Shown here: positions 1 to 8,749 of the stretch, piece after piece
Layout: every line of letters starts with the position of its first letter
How positions within the stretch are numbered: position 1 is the first letter of the stretch
Assembly: GCF_044377145.1 (NCBI RefSeq)
Contig: NZ_JBILJQ010000021.1
Coordinates: 1-64,000 of the forward strand
Direction: 5' to 3'
Length of the DNA stretch: 64,000 nucleotides
DNA from: Aquimonas sp044377145
GTDB taxonomy: Bacteria; Pseudomonadota; Gammaproteobacteria; Xanthomonadales; Xanthomonadaceae
Notes under the pieces: generated by a model
Seen by the model: only the letters and a program-made list of their open reading frames with translations
Told to the model about the DNA's origin: nothing
The model's database searches: none
Translations under genes and position numbers: made by a program

Positions 1-367
1 GTCGCGCCCCATTCTTGACGAGCAGCAGCTTCACCCCGCCATCCGCCTCAAGATCTCCAGCCAGCACGCGGATCTCATCAGTGAGGTGCAGAAGGCGGCC
101 GCGACCCATCCGCTGCTGGTGGTTGGCATGGCCGGCAACCCCTTTGTCGGCCGGGCGCGCAAGGCGCTGACCGAGTCCGGGCTCGCCTACGAGTACATCG
201 GCATCGGCAGCTATTTCTCGCAGTGGCGCCCGAGGTTGGCGCTGAAGATGTGGACGGGCTGGCCGACCTTTCCGATGGTGTTTGTACGCGGCCAGCTGAT
301 TGGTGGCGCTGAGGACTTGCGCCGGTTGATCGCCGCTGGCGAACTGAAATCGCTACTGGCTGAGTAA
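1..367 (+). CDS. Glutaredoxin-like domain protein, cysteine-less (5' edge of window)
   Basis: The reading frame is open from base 2 (Ser-Arg-Pro-Ile-Leu-Asp) to the stop at 365-367. Base 1 is G, so the ATG probably straddles the window edge and only the initiator Met is missing (inference), giving about 122 residues. The C-terminal part has the thioredoxin-fold pattern of monothiol glutaredoxins: WPTFP corresponds to the cis-proline segment, followed by a glutathione-binding-type GGAEDL. Where the active-site cysteine should be, the sequence reads GMAGNPFVGRARK, so the catalytic Cys is absent. A family of such glutaredoxin-like proteins with an SQWRxRxALKMWTGWPTFP block is, from memory, common in xanthomonads; its function is unknown to me. 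It is unlikely to be an oxidoreductase. A GSH- or Fe-S-binding or scaffold role is only a guess. Confidence 0.75.
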   Translation, partial: SRPILDEQQLHPAIRLKISSQHADLISEVQKAAATHPLLVVGMAGNPFVGRARKALTESGLAYEYIGIGSYFSQWRPRLALKMWTGWPTFPMVFVRGQLIGGAEDLRRLIAAGELKSLLAE

Positions 368-721
368 CGAGAGGGCAAGGCGCAAGCCGGCGACAGGCAA
401 CGCGCTGCATTCTCCGCAGTTGCTGCTGGACGCGATTGCAAACTCGTCGCGCGAGCATGGCCGGCGTCGGTCTTCGGCTCACTTTCACGTGCGCACTGCC
501 GAGCAGGTGCTGAGCGGCCGTTGGAACGGCATGCAGTTGCGTCGTCATTGCCAGCGCCACCCGCAGCGAGCTGAAGTCGCAGGGGTGGGCTGCCTGCCCC
601 GATCCGGCGCAGGGCCGCTAGGTTTGAACGCAGCCGGCGGAGGAGGCCGATGTCGCACTGGCGATGACTCAGGCTGTGGAGGTGCCGACCAGTCAGATCA
701 TCGATCTCGCCGCAGTCGGGA
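368..721. other. Intergenic stretch, nothing recognised
   Basis: About 350 bases lie between the glutaredoxin-like gene and the convergent small gene. I see no convincing reading frame, terminator with a T-run, or RNA gene. Confidence 0.5.
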
Positions 722-1066
722 TCAGTTCTTGCCTTCGTTTCGCACCTGGGGATCGGTGCTGGTGAAGGTGTTCCCAGCCAGGTCGGCGAACAGGATCTGG
801 AAGCAGAAGATCGATTCGATCGGATCCGCATTGATGTCGGTCAGGATCAGCTGCGCTCCGCTGGCCGGAATCGCCCAGGTCAATTCGTCGTCGGTGTCGA
901 ACGGGTTGCGCTGCAGGCTGATGCCGGTGAAGCGGAACGCGTCCGAACTCAGGGTGTAGGTGATCGTCCGTTGCTGCTTGAAGGGCACCGGTATCGGGTC
1001 GGCACTGAAGACGATCGCGTAGTTCGGAAAGGTGCCGGTTATGGTGACGGTGATCGACTGGTTCAT
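722..1066 (-). CDS. Small uncharacterised protein coupled to Ser/Thr kinase
   Basis: A 114-residue acidic protein starting MNQSITVTITG, with no signal peptide, membrane segment or cysteine cluster. It contains alternating beta-type stretches and a DP-rich segment (ADPIPVPF near residue 23, TDINADP near 77). This recalls the small DP-EP/DUF1888 proteins, but I could not verify that. Its ATG overlaps the stop of the upstream kinase by 4 bases (ATGA), so translation is probably coupled and it may act with the kinase as partner or substrate (inference). The composition and tight coupling argue that it is a real gene. The function is unknown. Confidence 0.7.
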   Translation of the reverse strand: MNQSITVTITGTFPNYAIVFSADPIPVPFKQQRTITYTLSSDAFRFTGISLQRNPFDTDDELTWAIPASGAQLILTDINADPIESIFCFQILFADLAGNTFTSTDPQVRNEGKN

Positions 1067-3618
1067 CGTGTCTCCTCGGTGGTGGTGGGGGCAGCAGTTT
1101 GCATCGCCAGGATTCGAGCGCCGACCGCCAGCAGCTCGGGGTCGGTCGGGGTGTGCAGCGCGAGCACATCACGGCGCCTGAGCAGATAGCGCAGCGTGTT
1201 CTGGTGTGATGCCGGCGCCGCCTGCAGCAGGGTCTGCATCTGCTCGATGCGCCCGGCAAGCTGCTCGCGCTGGCGAACGGCGGATGCGGTCACCAGTTCG
1301 GCGGTGCTGTCGAGCAGGGGGAAGTCAGCCTGGAACTTCGGGATCGCCGACAGGTTGCTGTCGAGCGCAGCGCCTACGCAGGCGGGAAGCCCATCGCGGG
1401 CATGCTGCAGCTCGGCCAGGCATTGGCGAGTCTCAAGGGTCAGTTGTTCCTCGGGCGAAAGCGTGCCCAGCGCTTCCGCGCTCAAGGCAGCCAGGCCCTG
1501 TTGGAGGGCAGCCACGCCAGCGCGGTCGCCCGGCGCGTGCAGGCGTGCGAGCGAGAACGCCGTGCGCGCCAGCACCAGTCGCCGGCGCGTCTGGGTCGGA
1601 TCCGTGTTGACATCTTCGACGGCCAGCGCGAGTGCGGGCTCGAGTACGGACCGGGCCTCCGCAGTGCGCCCAAGGTCGATCGCCAGCCACGCAAGCAGCA
1701 GCCGCAGGTCGATCTCGCTGCGGCGTTGGCCTGCATCCTGCGTGGTTGTCCTGCCGTAGCTCAGGATCAGCTCCAGCGCCTGCTGCAAGCTGCCGTAGGC
1801 CGCCGCGGGATTGCCCAGGGCGTCCTGCGCCTCGGCCAGCCATGAGTACGTGTCCGCCAGTTCCAGACTGTCGGGATCATCTGCGGCGATGCCCTGGCCC
1901 AGCCGGATCGCCACGGCCTCAGAGAAATAGCGCAGGGCGTCGGCCGGCCGGCCGGCGCGCATCGCCAAGGTGCCGAGATTGTTCACGGCATAGGCAATTT
2001 CCTGTTGGCCGCGCGCGTGGTCATCGGTCGCCACGTCGAACGCTCGCGCATCGTGCAGATACTGCTGCCAGTGGCGATCCGCGAGTTCGTCCTCGCGCTG
2101 TCGGAACGCGATCAGGCCGCGCCAGAACGCGACCTGGCCGGACTCGAACAGCGTCTCTGTCGGGGCATCGACCACGTCGTCGGTGGTCCAGGGCGTCAGC
2201 AGCGCGGCGGCACGCTCAAGTGTCAGCTTGGCGGCATCGAACTGCTGCCGTGTCACCTGGACTTCGCCCAAGGTGCGCAGCGCGCGTGCGCGGGCGAGCG
2301 CGCTGGCGCCGTCGCTGCGGGTTGCGGATTCACCCAGATACTCGATCGCCTCATTGCTGATGCTGTCGAGCAGGTCTAGACGACCGATTGGCCGCAGTTT
2401 GTCGGCGAAGTCGCCGAGCATGAACTGGATCAGGCGTTCGGCATCGTTGCGCCGGCTCTCGGCCAGCTGCAGGGCCTGTTCGGCCTGGCTGCGGCCGGCG
2501 CGCGCCTCGGTCAGTCCGTACAGCGCGAGCGCGGTGCCGACCAGCAGGGCCAGGGTGATCAGCGCCGCGGCGCCGCTGGCGAGTGCGTTGCGGCGGATGA
2601 AGCAGCGCAGCGTGTACCCGCGGCTATCGCCCATCGCCCGCACCGGTTTGCGGTGCAGCCAATGGTTGAGGTCGTCCGCCATCGCGGACGCCGAGTCATA
2701 GCGATGCTCGCGGTCTGCGGCCATGGCCTTGACCGCGATCGCGCGCAGTTCGGCCGGCAGCGTGTGCAGCTTGTTCAGTCCAGGCCGTTCGACGCCATCG
2801 AGGGGATCGATCACCTGGCCGAGGCTTTGCGCCAGCTGCTGGCGCAGCAGGACGCTCTCGGGGCTGGTGTTGACGAGGCCCATCCCGGCAGCGGCGTAGA
2901 GGCACTCGGCCAGCATTACGCCCATCGCATAGATGTCGCTGCGTGCGTCGATGCCGCCCGGCCCAGGCTGGCGTTGCTCCGGTGACATGTAGGCGGGGGT
3001 GCCGGCGATCTGGTCGGGCAGCATCGGCGTGGCCGTGCCATGGGCGGCGCCGAGGGCGATGCCGAAGTCGATGATCTTCGGCATCGCCACGCCGTCGACG
3101 TTCTGGACCAGCACGTTCTGCGGCTTCAGATCGCGATGGATCAATCCGCGCTGATGGGCGTGCTGAATGCCGGCGCACAGCTCGATCATCAGCCGCGCCA
3201 GTGCCTCGGTACTGAGTGGGTGTTGCCGCAGGTACTCGTTCAGCGGCAGGCCGGGCACGTACTCCATCGCGAAGAACAGCGCGCCATCAGGCAGCCGCCC
3301 GGCGTCGTGGATCTGCGCGATGGCGCGGTGCGAGAGCTGCGCCAGGGCCTGACGCTCAACCTCGAAATGGGCTTCGGCACGCGTGCTGCGTCGCCCCTGC
3401 AGCATCACCTTGATGGCGACCTCGCGCCGCAGCGGATGCAGCTGGGTCGCCAGCCAGACCAAGCCCATGCCGCCGTTGCCCAGCCGTCGCACCAGTCGAA
3501 ACGGTCCGACTCGCTGGCCTTCCACCCAGTCGACGCTGCTGCCTGGCGGTGCTTCCCAACCCGCAGCGAGCGTGTCGGGTCGCGGCAGGGCCTGGGTAGC
3601 GGTGTCCGAGCTCGACAT
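1063..3618 (-). CDS. Membrane Ser/Thr protein kinase with C-terminal repeat domain
   Basis: An 851-residue eukaryotic-type (Hanks) protein kinase. The kinase domain is at about residues 38-320: glycine loop GNGGMG (47-52), ATP-anchoring Lys70 in VAIKVM, catalytic HRDLKPQN (161-168), DFG (184-186) and activation-segment end GTPAYMSPEQ (206-215). All key residues are present, so it should be active. One transmembrane helix follows at about 346-368. The remaining 480 residues are alpha-helical and rich in Ala/Leu/Arg with TPR-like pairs (for example around RAGRPADALRYFSEAVAI), and probably lie in the periplasm as a sensor or partner-binding part. The PASTA repeats of cell-wall kinases are absent. 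It is followed, with a 4-base overlap, by a small unknown gene. The trigger and substrates are unknown. Confidence 0.9.
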   Translation of the reverse strand: MSSSDTATQALPRPDTLAAGWEAPPGSSVDWVEGQRVGPFRLVRRLGNGGMGLVWLATQLHPLRREVAIKVMLQGRRSTRAEAHFEVERQALAQLSHRAIAQIHDAGRLPDGALFFAMEYVPGLPLNEYLRQHPLSTEALARLMIELCAGIQHAHQRGLIHRDLKPQNVLVQNVDGVAMPKIIDFGIALGAAHGTATPMLPDQIAGTPAYMSPEQRQPGPGGIDARSDIYAMGVMLAECLYAAAGMGLVNTSPESVLLRQQLAQSLGQVIDPLDGVERPGLNKLHTLPAELRAIAVKAMAADREHRYDSASAMADDLNHWLHRKPVRAMGDSRGYTLRCFIRRNALASGAAALITLALLVGTALALYGLTEARAGRSQAEQALQLAESRRNDAERLIQFMLGDFADKLRPIGRLDLLDSISNEAIEYLGESATRSDGASALARARALRTLGEVQVTRQQFDAAKLTLERAAALLTPWTTDDVVDAPTETLFESGQVAFWRGLIAFRQREDELADRHWQQYLHDARAFDVATDDHARGQQEIAYAVNNLGTLAMRAGRPADALRYFSEAVAIRLGQGIAADDPDSLELADTYSWLAEAQDALGNPAAAYGSLQQALELILSYGRTTTQDAGQRRSEIDLRLLLAWLAIDLGRTAEARSVLEPALALAVEDVNTDPTQTRRRLVLARTAFSLARLHAPGDRAGVAALQQGLAALSAEALGTLSPEEQLTLETRQCLAELQHARDGLPACVGAALDSNLSAIPKFQADFPLLDSTAELVTASAVRQREQLAGRIEQMQTLLQAAPASHQNTLRYLLRRRDVLALHTPTDPELLAVGARILAMQTAAPTTTEETR

Positions 3619-3708
3619 GGAGTGGCATCAGGGTAAGGCGAGCGCAACTATACGAGGCTTGTCGGCGAGTTCGCCAACACTCGTTCGTGTCGCCGCGCCG
3701 ATGCGGTG

Positions 3709-6700
3709 CTACGGCCTTGCGACGGTGCTCGCCACTTTCAGTTTCCAGCCGGCGATGCGCGAATCCGGCCCGGCATCCAGATGGCTGGTCAGGTAGTACA
3801 GGCGGCGGATCTGATCCTGCTGCGCTGGCCCCACATTGGCGTCGTTGAAGCGCTGCTGCAGGTAGAACGGCGGGATGCTCTGGCTGTACAGCGTGGCGCT
3901 GGCCTGCTCGATGCGTTGGGCCTGTTCGGGCGGCAGGCGGAAGCGGTAGACGATTTCGTCGCTGCCGGTCAGGGCAGGGTCGGTGTAGTGCGGGTCTTCG
4001 GCTTCGGCGCCGTCCAGCACGCTGAGCATCTGGATGAAGGGCGAGGGGTTGTCGCGGAACACCTTGGGGTCGAAACCACGTGGGCGCAGCCGGTTGTCTT
4101 TTACCGGATGCACCCGGCGCATGAAGGCGGTGCTCATCTGGCCGGCGGAATCCTTGATCTGCTCCTGGTAGATCTGCACCTGGCTACCGTCGCTGATGAC
4201 CTGGAAGTGCGGCTGGAACTCGGTCTGATTGACGCCTTGCTCGGTCGCCAGCGGCGTATCGCTGATGCCGTCGAGAATCACCCCCAGCGCATTGCTGCGC
4301 CCGGACGCCCACAGCAGTGCGCCGGAGTTATCGGTGACCGCGAACTCGATGAACAATCGGCGGAAACCCACGCCCGAAGGCAGGTAGTGGCCGGTCTTGT
4401 TGGTGACCTTGAGCGTGGCCTCGACCTCGCCAGTGGCGGCATCGACGCGCAGCGCGCTGATGGCGATGTCGGCGGTCTGCTGCTGCGCCATGCGCTGGAT
4501 CGATTCGGCCGCGGTGATCAGCGCCGGCTGGGTCGTCGTCGCGCCCATGTAGTCGATCTGGCGCACGCCCAGCAGCAACGGGAACTGCTGGAACATCTCG
4601 TTCAAGAACAGGTTGAGGCCGTGCAGCGAGTGGCGCGCGTAGTGGTCGCGCGGGGTCAGGGTGATCTCGCTGTCGGGCAGCCGATTCGTGGTCGGCGCGA
4701 AGGCGCTGGATTCGATATTGGCGATGCGGGTGCCGGCGAGGTCGGTCGATTTGAAGTGGGTCGGCATGTGGCAGTCCTGACAGGACTGGAAGCTGTCGCC
4801 GCGGGCGAAGTCGCTGTTGGTCCACTCCAGATGCGTGGTCTGCTCGTAGGTCGCGGTCACCACGCTGCCATCGGGCGCAGTGAACTTGTGCGGTGTGCCG
4901 TCGTTGTCGAACACCGGCAGCAGGATGTTGTGGCAGCTGCCGCAGAGGTCGGAACTCTTGATCTGCTGGCCGAACTGCGGGGTGATGCCGAGGGTGTGCT
5001 GCATCGGCTTGGTGGCGACTTCCTGGTAGGGGCCGTAGAGCACATCGGCGGGGCCGGGCACCCAGTTGCCGGTGAAGCTGGCCTCGCTGCCGAGCGCGGT
5101 GTTGTCGACGTGGTGGCAGACCGCACAGGAGATGCCATCGCGGGCGAGATTGCCGTACTTCGCATAGGGCTGGTCGCTCTGATATTGGCCCACCATGTCG
5201 AGCCGGAACGGTTCGCCGAACGCGATCCCCGCCGGCGGCTCGATCGCGAACAGATTCTTGCAGCGGGCATCGCTACTTGCGGTATCGATGCCCAGCTGGC
5301 GCTGGCCCATCACGCCGTGGCAGTGCAGGCAGGTGGTCTCGATGCACTCGGCGTACATCGGCAGGTGGTTGGTTTCGCTCTGCAGCTGGGCGAAGAACAC
5401 CGGGTCGCGCCCGGCCAGGCCCATCGGCGAGGCCCGCCATTCGGCATAGGGCGACACATTGACGGCAGCGCCGGTCTCGGGGTCCTTGATCAGCATGTGC
5501 GGCACGCTGCTGTTCGACACGGTGGCGTCATGGCAGCCGATGCATTGGTCGGAGGTGACGAACTGGCCCGGCCCCTGCGCGCTGGACAGGCTGTGGTCGA
5601 AGGTTTCGGCCGGCAGCCGATAGGCGAACGCATCGCCGAAGCTGGTCGGCCCGAGTGTGCCGAAGAACTCCGCGAAGCCGGCCGCGGGCTGGGCAAGCGC
5701 CTGGCTGAACTGCCAGGCCGGCGCGGATTTCGCCGCGCCCAGCGTCGCGCGTTCGCTCGCCGCCGTACTGGGAATGTGGTGGGCTGCGCCCGCCGGCCCC
5801 TGCACCTGCACTGGCGCGTGTTTGGCGGTGCTCGCTGGCGCGCTGAAGTGACGGTACTGCAGGCCGGGGCTGAGCACGTTGTCCAGCGATGAATAGGTCG
5901 AATGCGAAACCGCCGAGGCGTGGCAGTTCATGCAGTAGGCGCCGAACGAACTGTAGGGCGTGACCACGCTGGCCCACTGACCGTTGGCGCCGAACAGATC
6001 GCCGGTGGGATACCAGTTCGGATTGCGCTGCGGGTGGCTCGAGTCCTTGCCGAAAAACTCCGGATCGGTGACCGCGCTGGCGGTCAGGATGGGCGGGTTG
6101 CCATCCCCGCTGGCGGTCGGGTTGGCCCAGTACCAGCCGTCAAAACTGGCGCCGCCGGCGCGCACCATCACCGTCCACGAACTCGGTTCGATTTTCTCGG
6201 GCGAGGTGGTAATCACCATGCACTCGGCGCTCTGATCGATGCCCAGCACGGCCGCATCGATAGCGTGCATTTCCTTGATGATCATGGCGCCGTCGGGCAG
6301 GGCCACGTCGGGACGGCCGGCGCATAGCCAATCAATCACTTCCGGCGAGTACCAGACCCGCACGGCAGGGTGCACGCCATAGCTGGCGCCGCTGGCGATG
6401 TCGCCGACGATCGGGCCGGTCAGGCGCCACTGCTGATCCGGGATCCAGCCCAGCGCGCGGTAGTCGTAACCGCGCAGGAAGCGGCGCAGGACGATGTCAT
6501 AGTGATTCTTGGCGTTGAGGTCGGTCACCGAGGCCGGAAGCGCGCCGAGATCCGCGGGCTTGCCGCGATCCGGATTCGCCTTGCACCAGGCCTCCACCGC
6601 GGCAGGTTCTGGCTCCGGCGGCGAATCGCTGCAGACCCATTGCGAAGGCTGGTCGGCGGGGAAGGGCGGCAGTGTGGCGGCCGAGTCAGCCGCCGTGCCC

Positions 6701-6765
6701 GGTGTTGTTACGCCCAGCAGCAGTGCCGCAAGCAGGGCGCGTGTGCAGCGCATCGCATTCAACAT
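3709..6765 (-). CDS. Periplasmic hexahaem c-type cytochrome
   Basis: About 1018 residues. The ATG at 6765 is chosen over an upstream start because GGGGGAG lies just upstream and a signal peptide follows directly (MLNAMRCTRALLAALLLG, cleavage near AAD). Six CxxCH haem-c motifs are visible: CMNCH (about residue 277), CIGCH (408), CLHCH (479), CAVCH (545), CGSCH (607) and CQDCH (661). The last 350 residues carry no haem motif and contain the TNKTGHYLPSG segment I associate with large multihaem cytochrome family proteins; this part looks beta-rich. Two N-terminal cysteines (near WVCSDS and EAWCKAN) may form a disulfide. It should carry electrons in the periplasm or act as a redox enzyme. No partner quinol oxidase, porin or reductase gene lies nearby, so the substrate cannot be inferred. 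Confidence 0.85.
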   Translation of the reverse strand: MLNAMRCTRALLAALLLGVTTPGTAADSAATLPPFPADQPSQWVCSDSPPEPEPAAVEAWCKANPDRGKPADLGALPASVTDLNAKNHYDIVLRRFLRGYDYRALGWIPDQQWRLTGPIVGDIASGASYGVHPAVRVWYSPEVIDWLCAGRPDVALPDGAMIIKEMHAIDAAVLGIDQSAECMVITTSPEKIEPSSWTVMVRAGGASFDGWYWANPTASGDGNPPILTASAVTDPEFFGKDSSHPQRNPNWYPTGDLFGANGQWASVVTPYSSFGAYCMNCHASAVSHSTYSSLDNVLSPGLQYRHFSAPASTAKHAPVQVQGPAGAAHHIPSTAASERATLGAAKSAPAWQFSQALAQPAAGFAEFFGTLGPTSFGDAFAYRLPAETFDHSLSSAQGPGQFVTSDQCIGCHDATVSNSSVPHMLIKDPETGAAVNVSPYAEWRASPMGLAGRDPVFFAQLQSETNHLPMYAECIETTCLHCHGVMGQRQLGIDTASSDARCKNLFAIEPPAGIAFGEPFRLDMVGQYQSDQPYAKYGNLARDGISCAVCHHVDNTALGSEASFTGNWVPGPADVLYGPYQEVATKPMQHTLGITPQFGQQIKSSDLCGSCHNILLPVFDNDGTPHKFTAPDGSVVTATYEQTTHLEWTNSDFARGDSFQSCQDCHMPTHFKSTDLAGTRIANIESSAFAPTTNRLPDSEITLTPRDHYARHSLHGLNLFLNEMFQQFPLLLGVRQIDYMGATTTQPALITAAESIQRMAQQQTADIAISALRVDAATGEVEATLKVTNKTGHYLPSGVGFRRLFIEFAVTDNSGALLWASGRSNALGVILDGISDTPLATEQGVNQTEFQPHFQVISDGSQVQIYQEQIKDSAGQMSTAFMRRVHPVKDNRLRPRGFDPKVFRDNPSPFIQMLSVLDGAEAEDPHYTDPALTGSDEIVYRFRLPPEQAQRIEQASATLYSQSIPPFYLQQRFNDANVGPAQQDQIRRLYYLTSHLDAGPDSRIAGWKLKVASTVARP

Positions 6766-6871
6766 GACACTCCCCCCAGTGCAGTGTTGGCCGGGAGAGT
6801 CTACGCCAGTATGTTCAGCCGGCAAGCAGTCGTGTGCAGGTCGCAGCGACGCTGTCTGCGCGCTGCCCGGC

Positions 6872-8428
6872 TCACCAATCGGTCGGCCGATAGTCCTTCA
6901 GGAACTGCCCCCACACGTGCTCGCCGGTGTTCAGGCCGGAGATGATCGGGTCGACGATTCGCGCTGCGCCATCGACGATGTCCAGCGGCGGGTGGAAGCG
7001 CTGGTCGATGGTCTTGCGCGCGGCGATCTCGACCGGATCCTCATCTGTCACCCAGCCGGTGTCGACACTGTTCATGTGGATACCATCGTTGTGATAGTCC
7101 AGCGCCGAGGTGCGCGTCATCATGTTGAGCGCCGCCTTGGCCATATTGGTATGCGGGTGACGCGTGGTCTTGAAGTTGCGGTAGAACTGGCCCTCCACCG
7201 CCGACACGTTGACGATGTGTTTGTCGCGCTCGGGCGTGCGCAGCATCAGCGGCTTCAGCCGCGCATTGATAAGGAAAGGCGCGATCGCATTCACCAGCTG
7301 CACTTCCAGCAGTTCGACCGAAGGCACCTCGGCCATCTGCAGGCGCCAGGAATTGCGTCCGCGCAGATCGATCTGCTGCAGGTCCTGATCGAGCTTGCCG
7401 TCGGGGAACAGATGGCCCTGTGCCATCAGTTCCTCTGGCAGCAGGCGCACCTGCGAAAGCTCAGCCGCCGAGGGCAGTGCCTGCGCCGCATCGACCAGGC
7501 TGGCCGCAGCGGCGCCCGGCAGGCCTTGATAGCCGCGCACGCCTTCGTAGCCGCCCAGCAGCCGGCGGATGTGCTCGGGCGTCTGCTGCAACGCGCGGGT
7601 TTCGCCCTCCATCATGTGGGCGTAGAACTCCGGCGGACGGCGCACCGTCTGGCAGGCGTTGTTGATGATGAAATCGAGCCGCGAATGGCTGGCGAGCAGT
7701 TGGCTGCAGAAAGCCTCCACGCTGGGCGTGTGGCGCAGATCGAGGCCGAAGATCTCCAACCGATGGCCCCACTGCTCGAAGTCCGGCTCGGCCGCATAGC
7801 GGGCGGCGGAGTCGCGCGGAAAGCGTGTGGTCACGATCAGATGTGCGCCGGCGCGCAGCAGTTTGATGCCGGCCTGGTAACCGATCTTGACCCGCCCGCC
7901 GGTGAGCAGGGCGACGCGTCCCGTCAGGTCGGTCAACTCGCTGCGCTTGGCGAAGTTGAACTCGGCGCAGGCCGGGCAGAGTTGATCGTAGAAGTGGTGG
8001 ATCAGCGAGTACTTCTGCTTGCACACATAGCAGTGCTGCGGCTCGATCGACTCGCGGCGCTCGGGCTCGTCGCCCTGCTCGTCGGCAGCCACAAAGCCCT
8101 CGGGCGGAAAGTAGTTCGGCGTGGTGAACACCGGCCGCCGCCGCAGCTCGCGAATGCCGGTCTGATGCAGCACCGCCTCGTCGTTCTTGATGGTCGCCTT
8201 GATCTTGGCCTTGGCGGCCATTTTGCGATGCTGGCGACGCGCCATCGGATCGGGGATGTAGATCTCGCCGATGTACTGATGCAGGCGAGCGCGGTCCTCC
8301 ACAGTCAGCTGCTCGACCAGGGACGCGTTCGCCGCGATCTGCTGCAGCACCTCGATGGCGGAGCGCACGTGCTGTTCAAACTCCGCATCGACGCTGTCGG
8401 CGGTCAAAGGGGTAGGGGTGTCAGTCAT
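6872..8428 (-). CDS. SDR-family oxidoreductase with N-terminal CxxC zinc knuckle
   Basis: A 518-residue protein. The N-terminal ~130 residues are alpha-helical. Four cysteines follow, C133-x2-C136-x14-C151-x2-C154, a probable zinc knuckle. Next comes a Rossmann fold with the dinucleotide loop TGGRVKIG (from residue 176), an NNA-type motif (FIINNACQTVRRPP) and an active-site Ser409 in VNVSAVEG. Lys431 is in place (TNMAKAALNMMT), but the Tyr of the usual YxxxK is Thr427. It ends with a VDTGWVTDEDP block. This is a long, divergent short-chain dehydrogenase class that I believe recurs in bacteria and fungi; its substrate is unknown to me. It stands alone, 40 bp from the cytochrome start. Catalysis may use another residue, or the protein may be non-catalytic. 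Confidence 0.85.
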   Translation of the reverse strand: MTDTPTPLTADSVDAEFEQHVRSAIEVLQQIAANASLVEQLTVEDRARLHQYIGEIYIPDPMARRQHRKMAAKAKIKATIKNDEAVLHQTGIRELRRRPVFTTPNYFPPEGFVAADEQGDEPERRESIEPQHCYVCKQKYSLIHHFYDQLCPACAEFNFAKRSELTDLTGRVALLTGGRVKIGYQAGIKLLRAGAHLIVTTRFPRDSAARYAAEPDFEQWGHRLEIFGLDLRHTPSVEAFCSQLLASHSRLDFIINNACQTVRRPPEFYAHMMEGETRALQQTPEHIRRLLGGYEGVRGYQGLPGAAAASLVDAAQALPSAAELSQVRLLPEELMAQGHLFPDGKLDQDLQQIDLRGRNSWRLQMAEVPSVELLEVQLVNAIAPFLINARLKPLMLRTPERDKHIVNVSAVEGQFYRNFKTTRHPHTNMAKAALNMMTRTSALDYHNDGIHMNSVDTGWVTDEDPVEIAARKTIDQRFHPPLDIVDGAARIVDPIISGLNTGEHVWGQFLKDYRPTDW

Positions 8429-8749
8429 CTGCTGCGCGCAACCTGTTCAGAACGTGGAGCCGGGCCGCGGGGCGCGCCTCGGCGGGAAAGACCAAGCCGC
8501 GCAGAGTACCTGTTCTTGGCGCGCTGATCCTGCATAGCGGCTTGCAGTGTTCAACAGTCGGAGGCCTCAGTTGAGGTTGTCCTGACCGCGGGCGCACTGG
8601 CTTTCCGCGTTCTTTGCAAGGACAGTTGCCGGCGTTTTGGCGGGTGCTGCTAAGGGCTCGGGCGTCGCGATTCCCACTGCGCCAATCCGATGTCGGCGGA
8701 CTGGATCGACCAGCTGCGCCGCCCGTCGACAGTGCGTGCGCGTTTGCAC
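8429..8749. other. Intergenic stretch, nothing recognised
   Basis: About 320 bases upstream of the SDR gene and downstream of the ParA gene (both leftward). Short frames here have no recognisable sequence. I see no RNA gene. Confidence 0.45.

Noticed and set aside
3706..5892. Long frame on the + strand (728 codons) opposite the cytochrome gene
   Set aside because: It is fully antisense to a gene with six haem motifs and a signal peptide. The sequence shows no domain and looks like a GC-rich shadow.
6509..8527. Long frame on the + strand (672 codons) opposite the SDR gene
   Set aside because: Antisense to a protein with a clear Rossmann fold; no recognisable motif.
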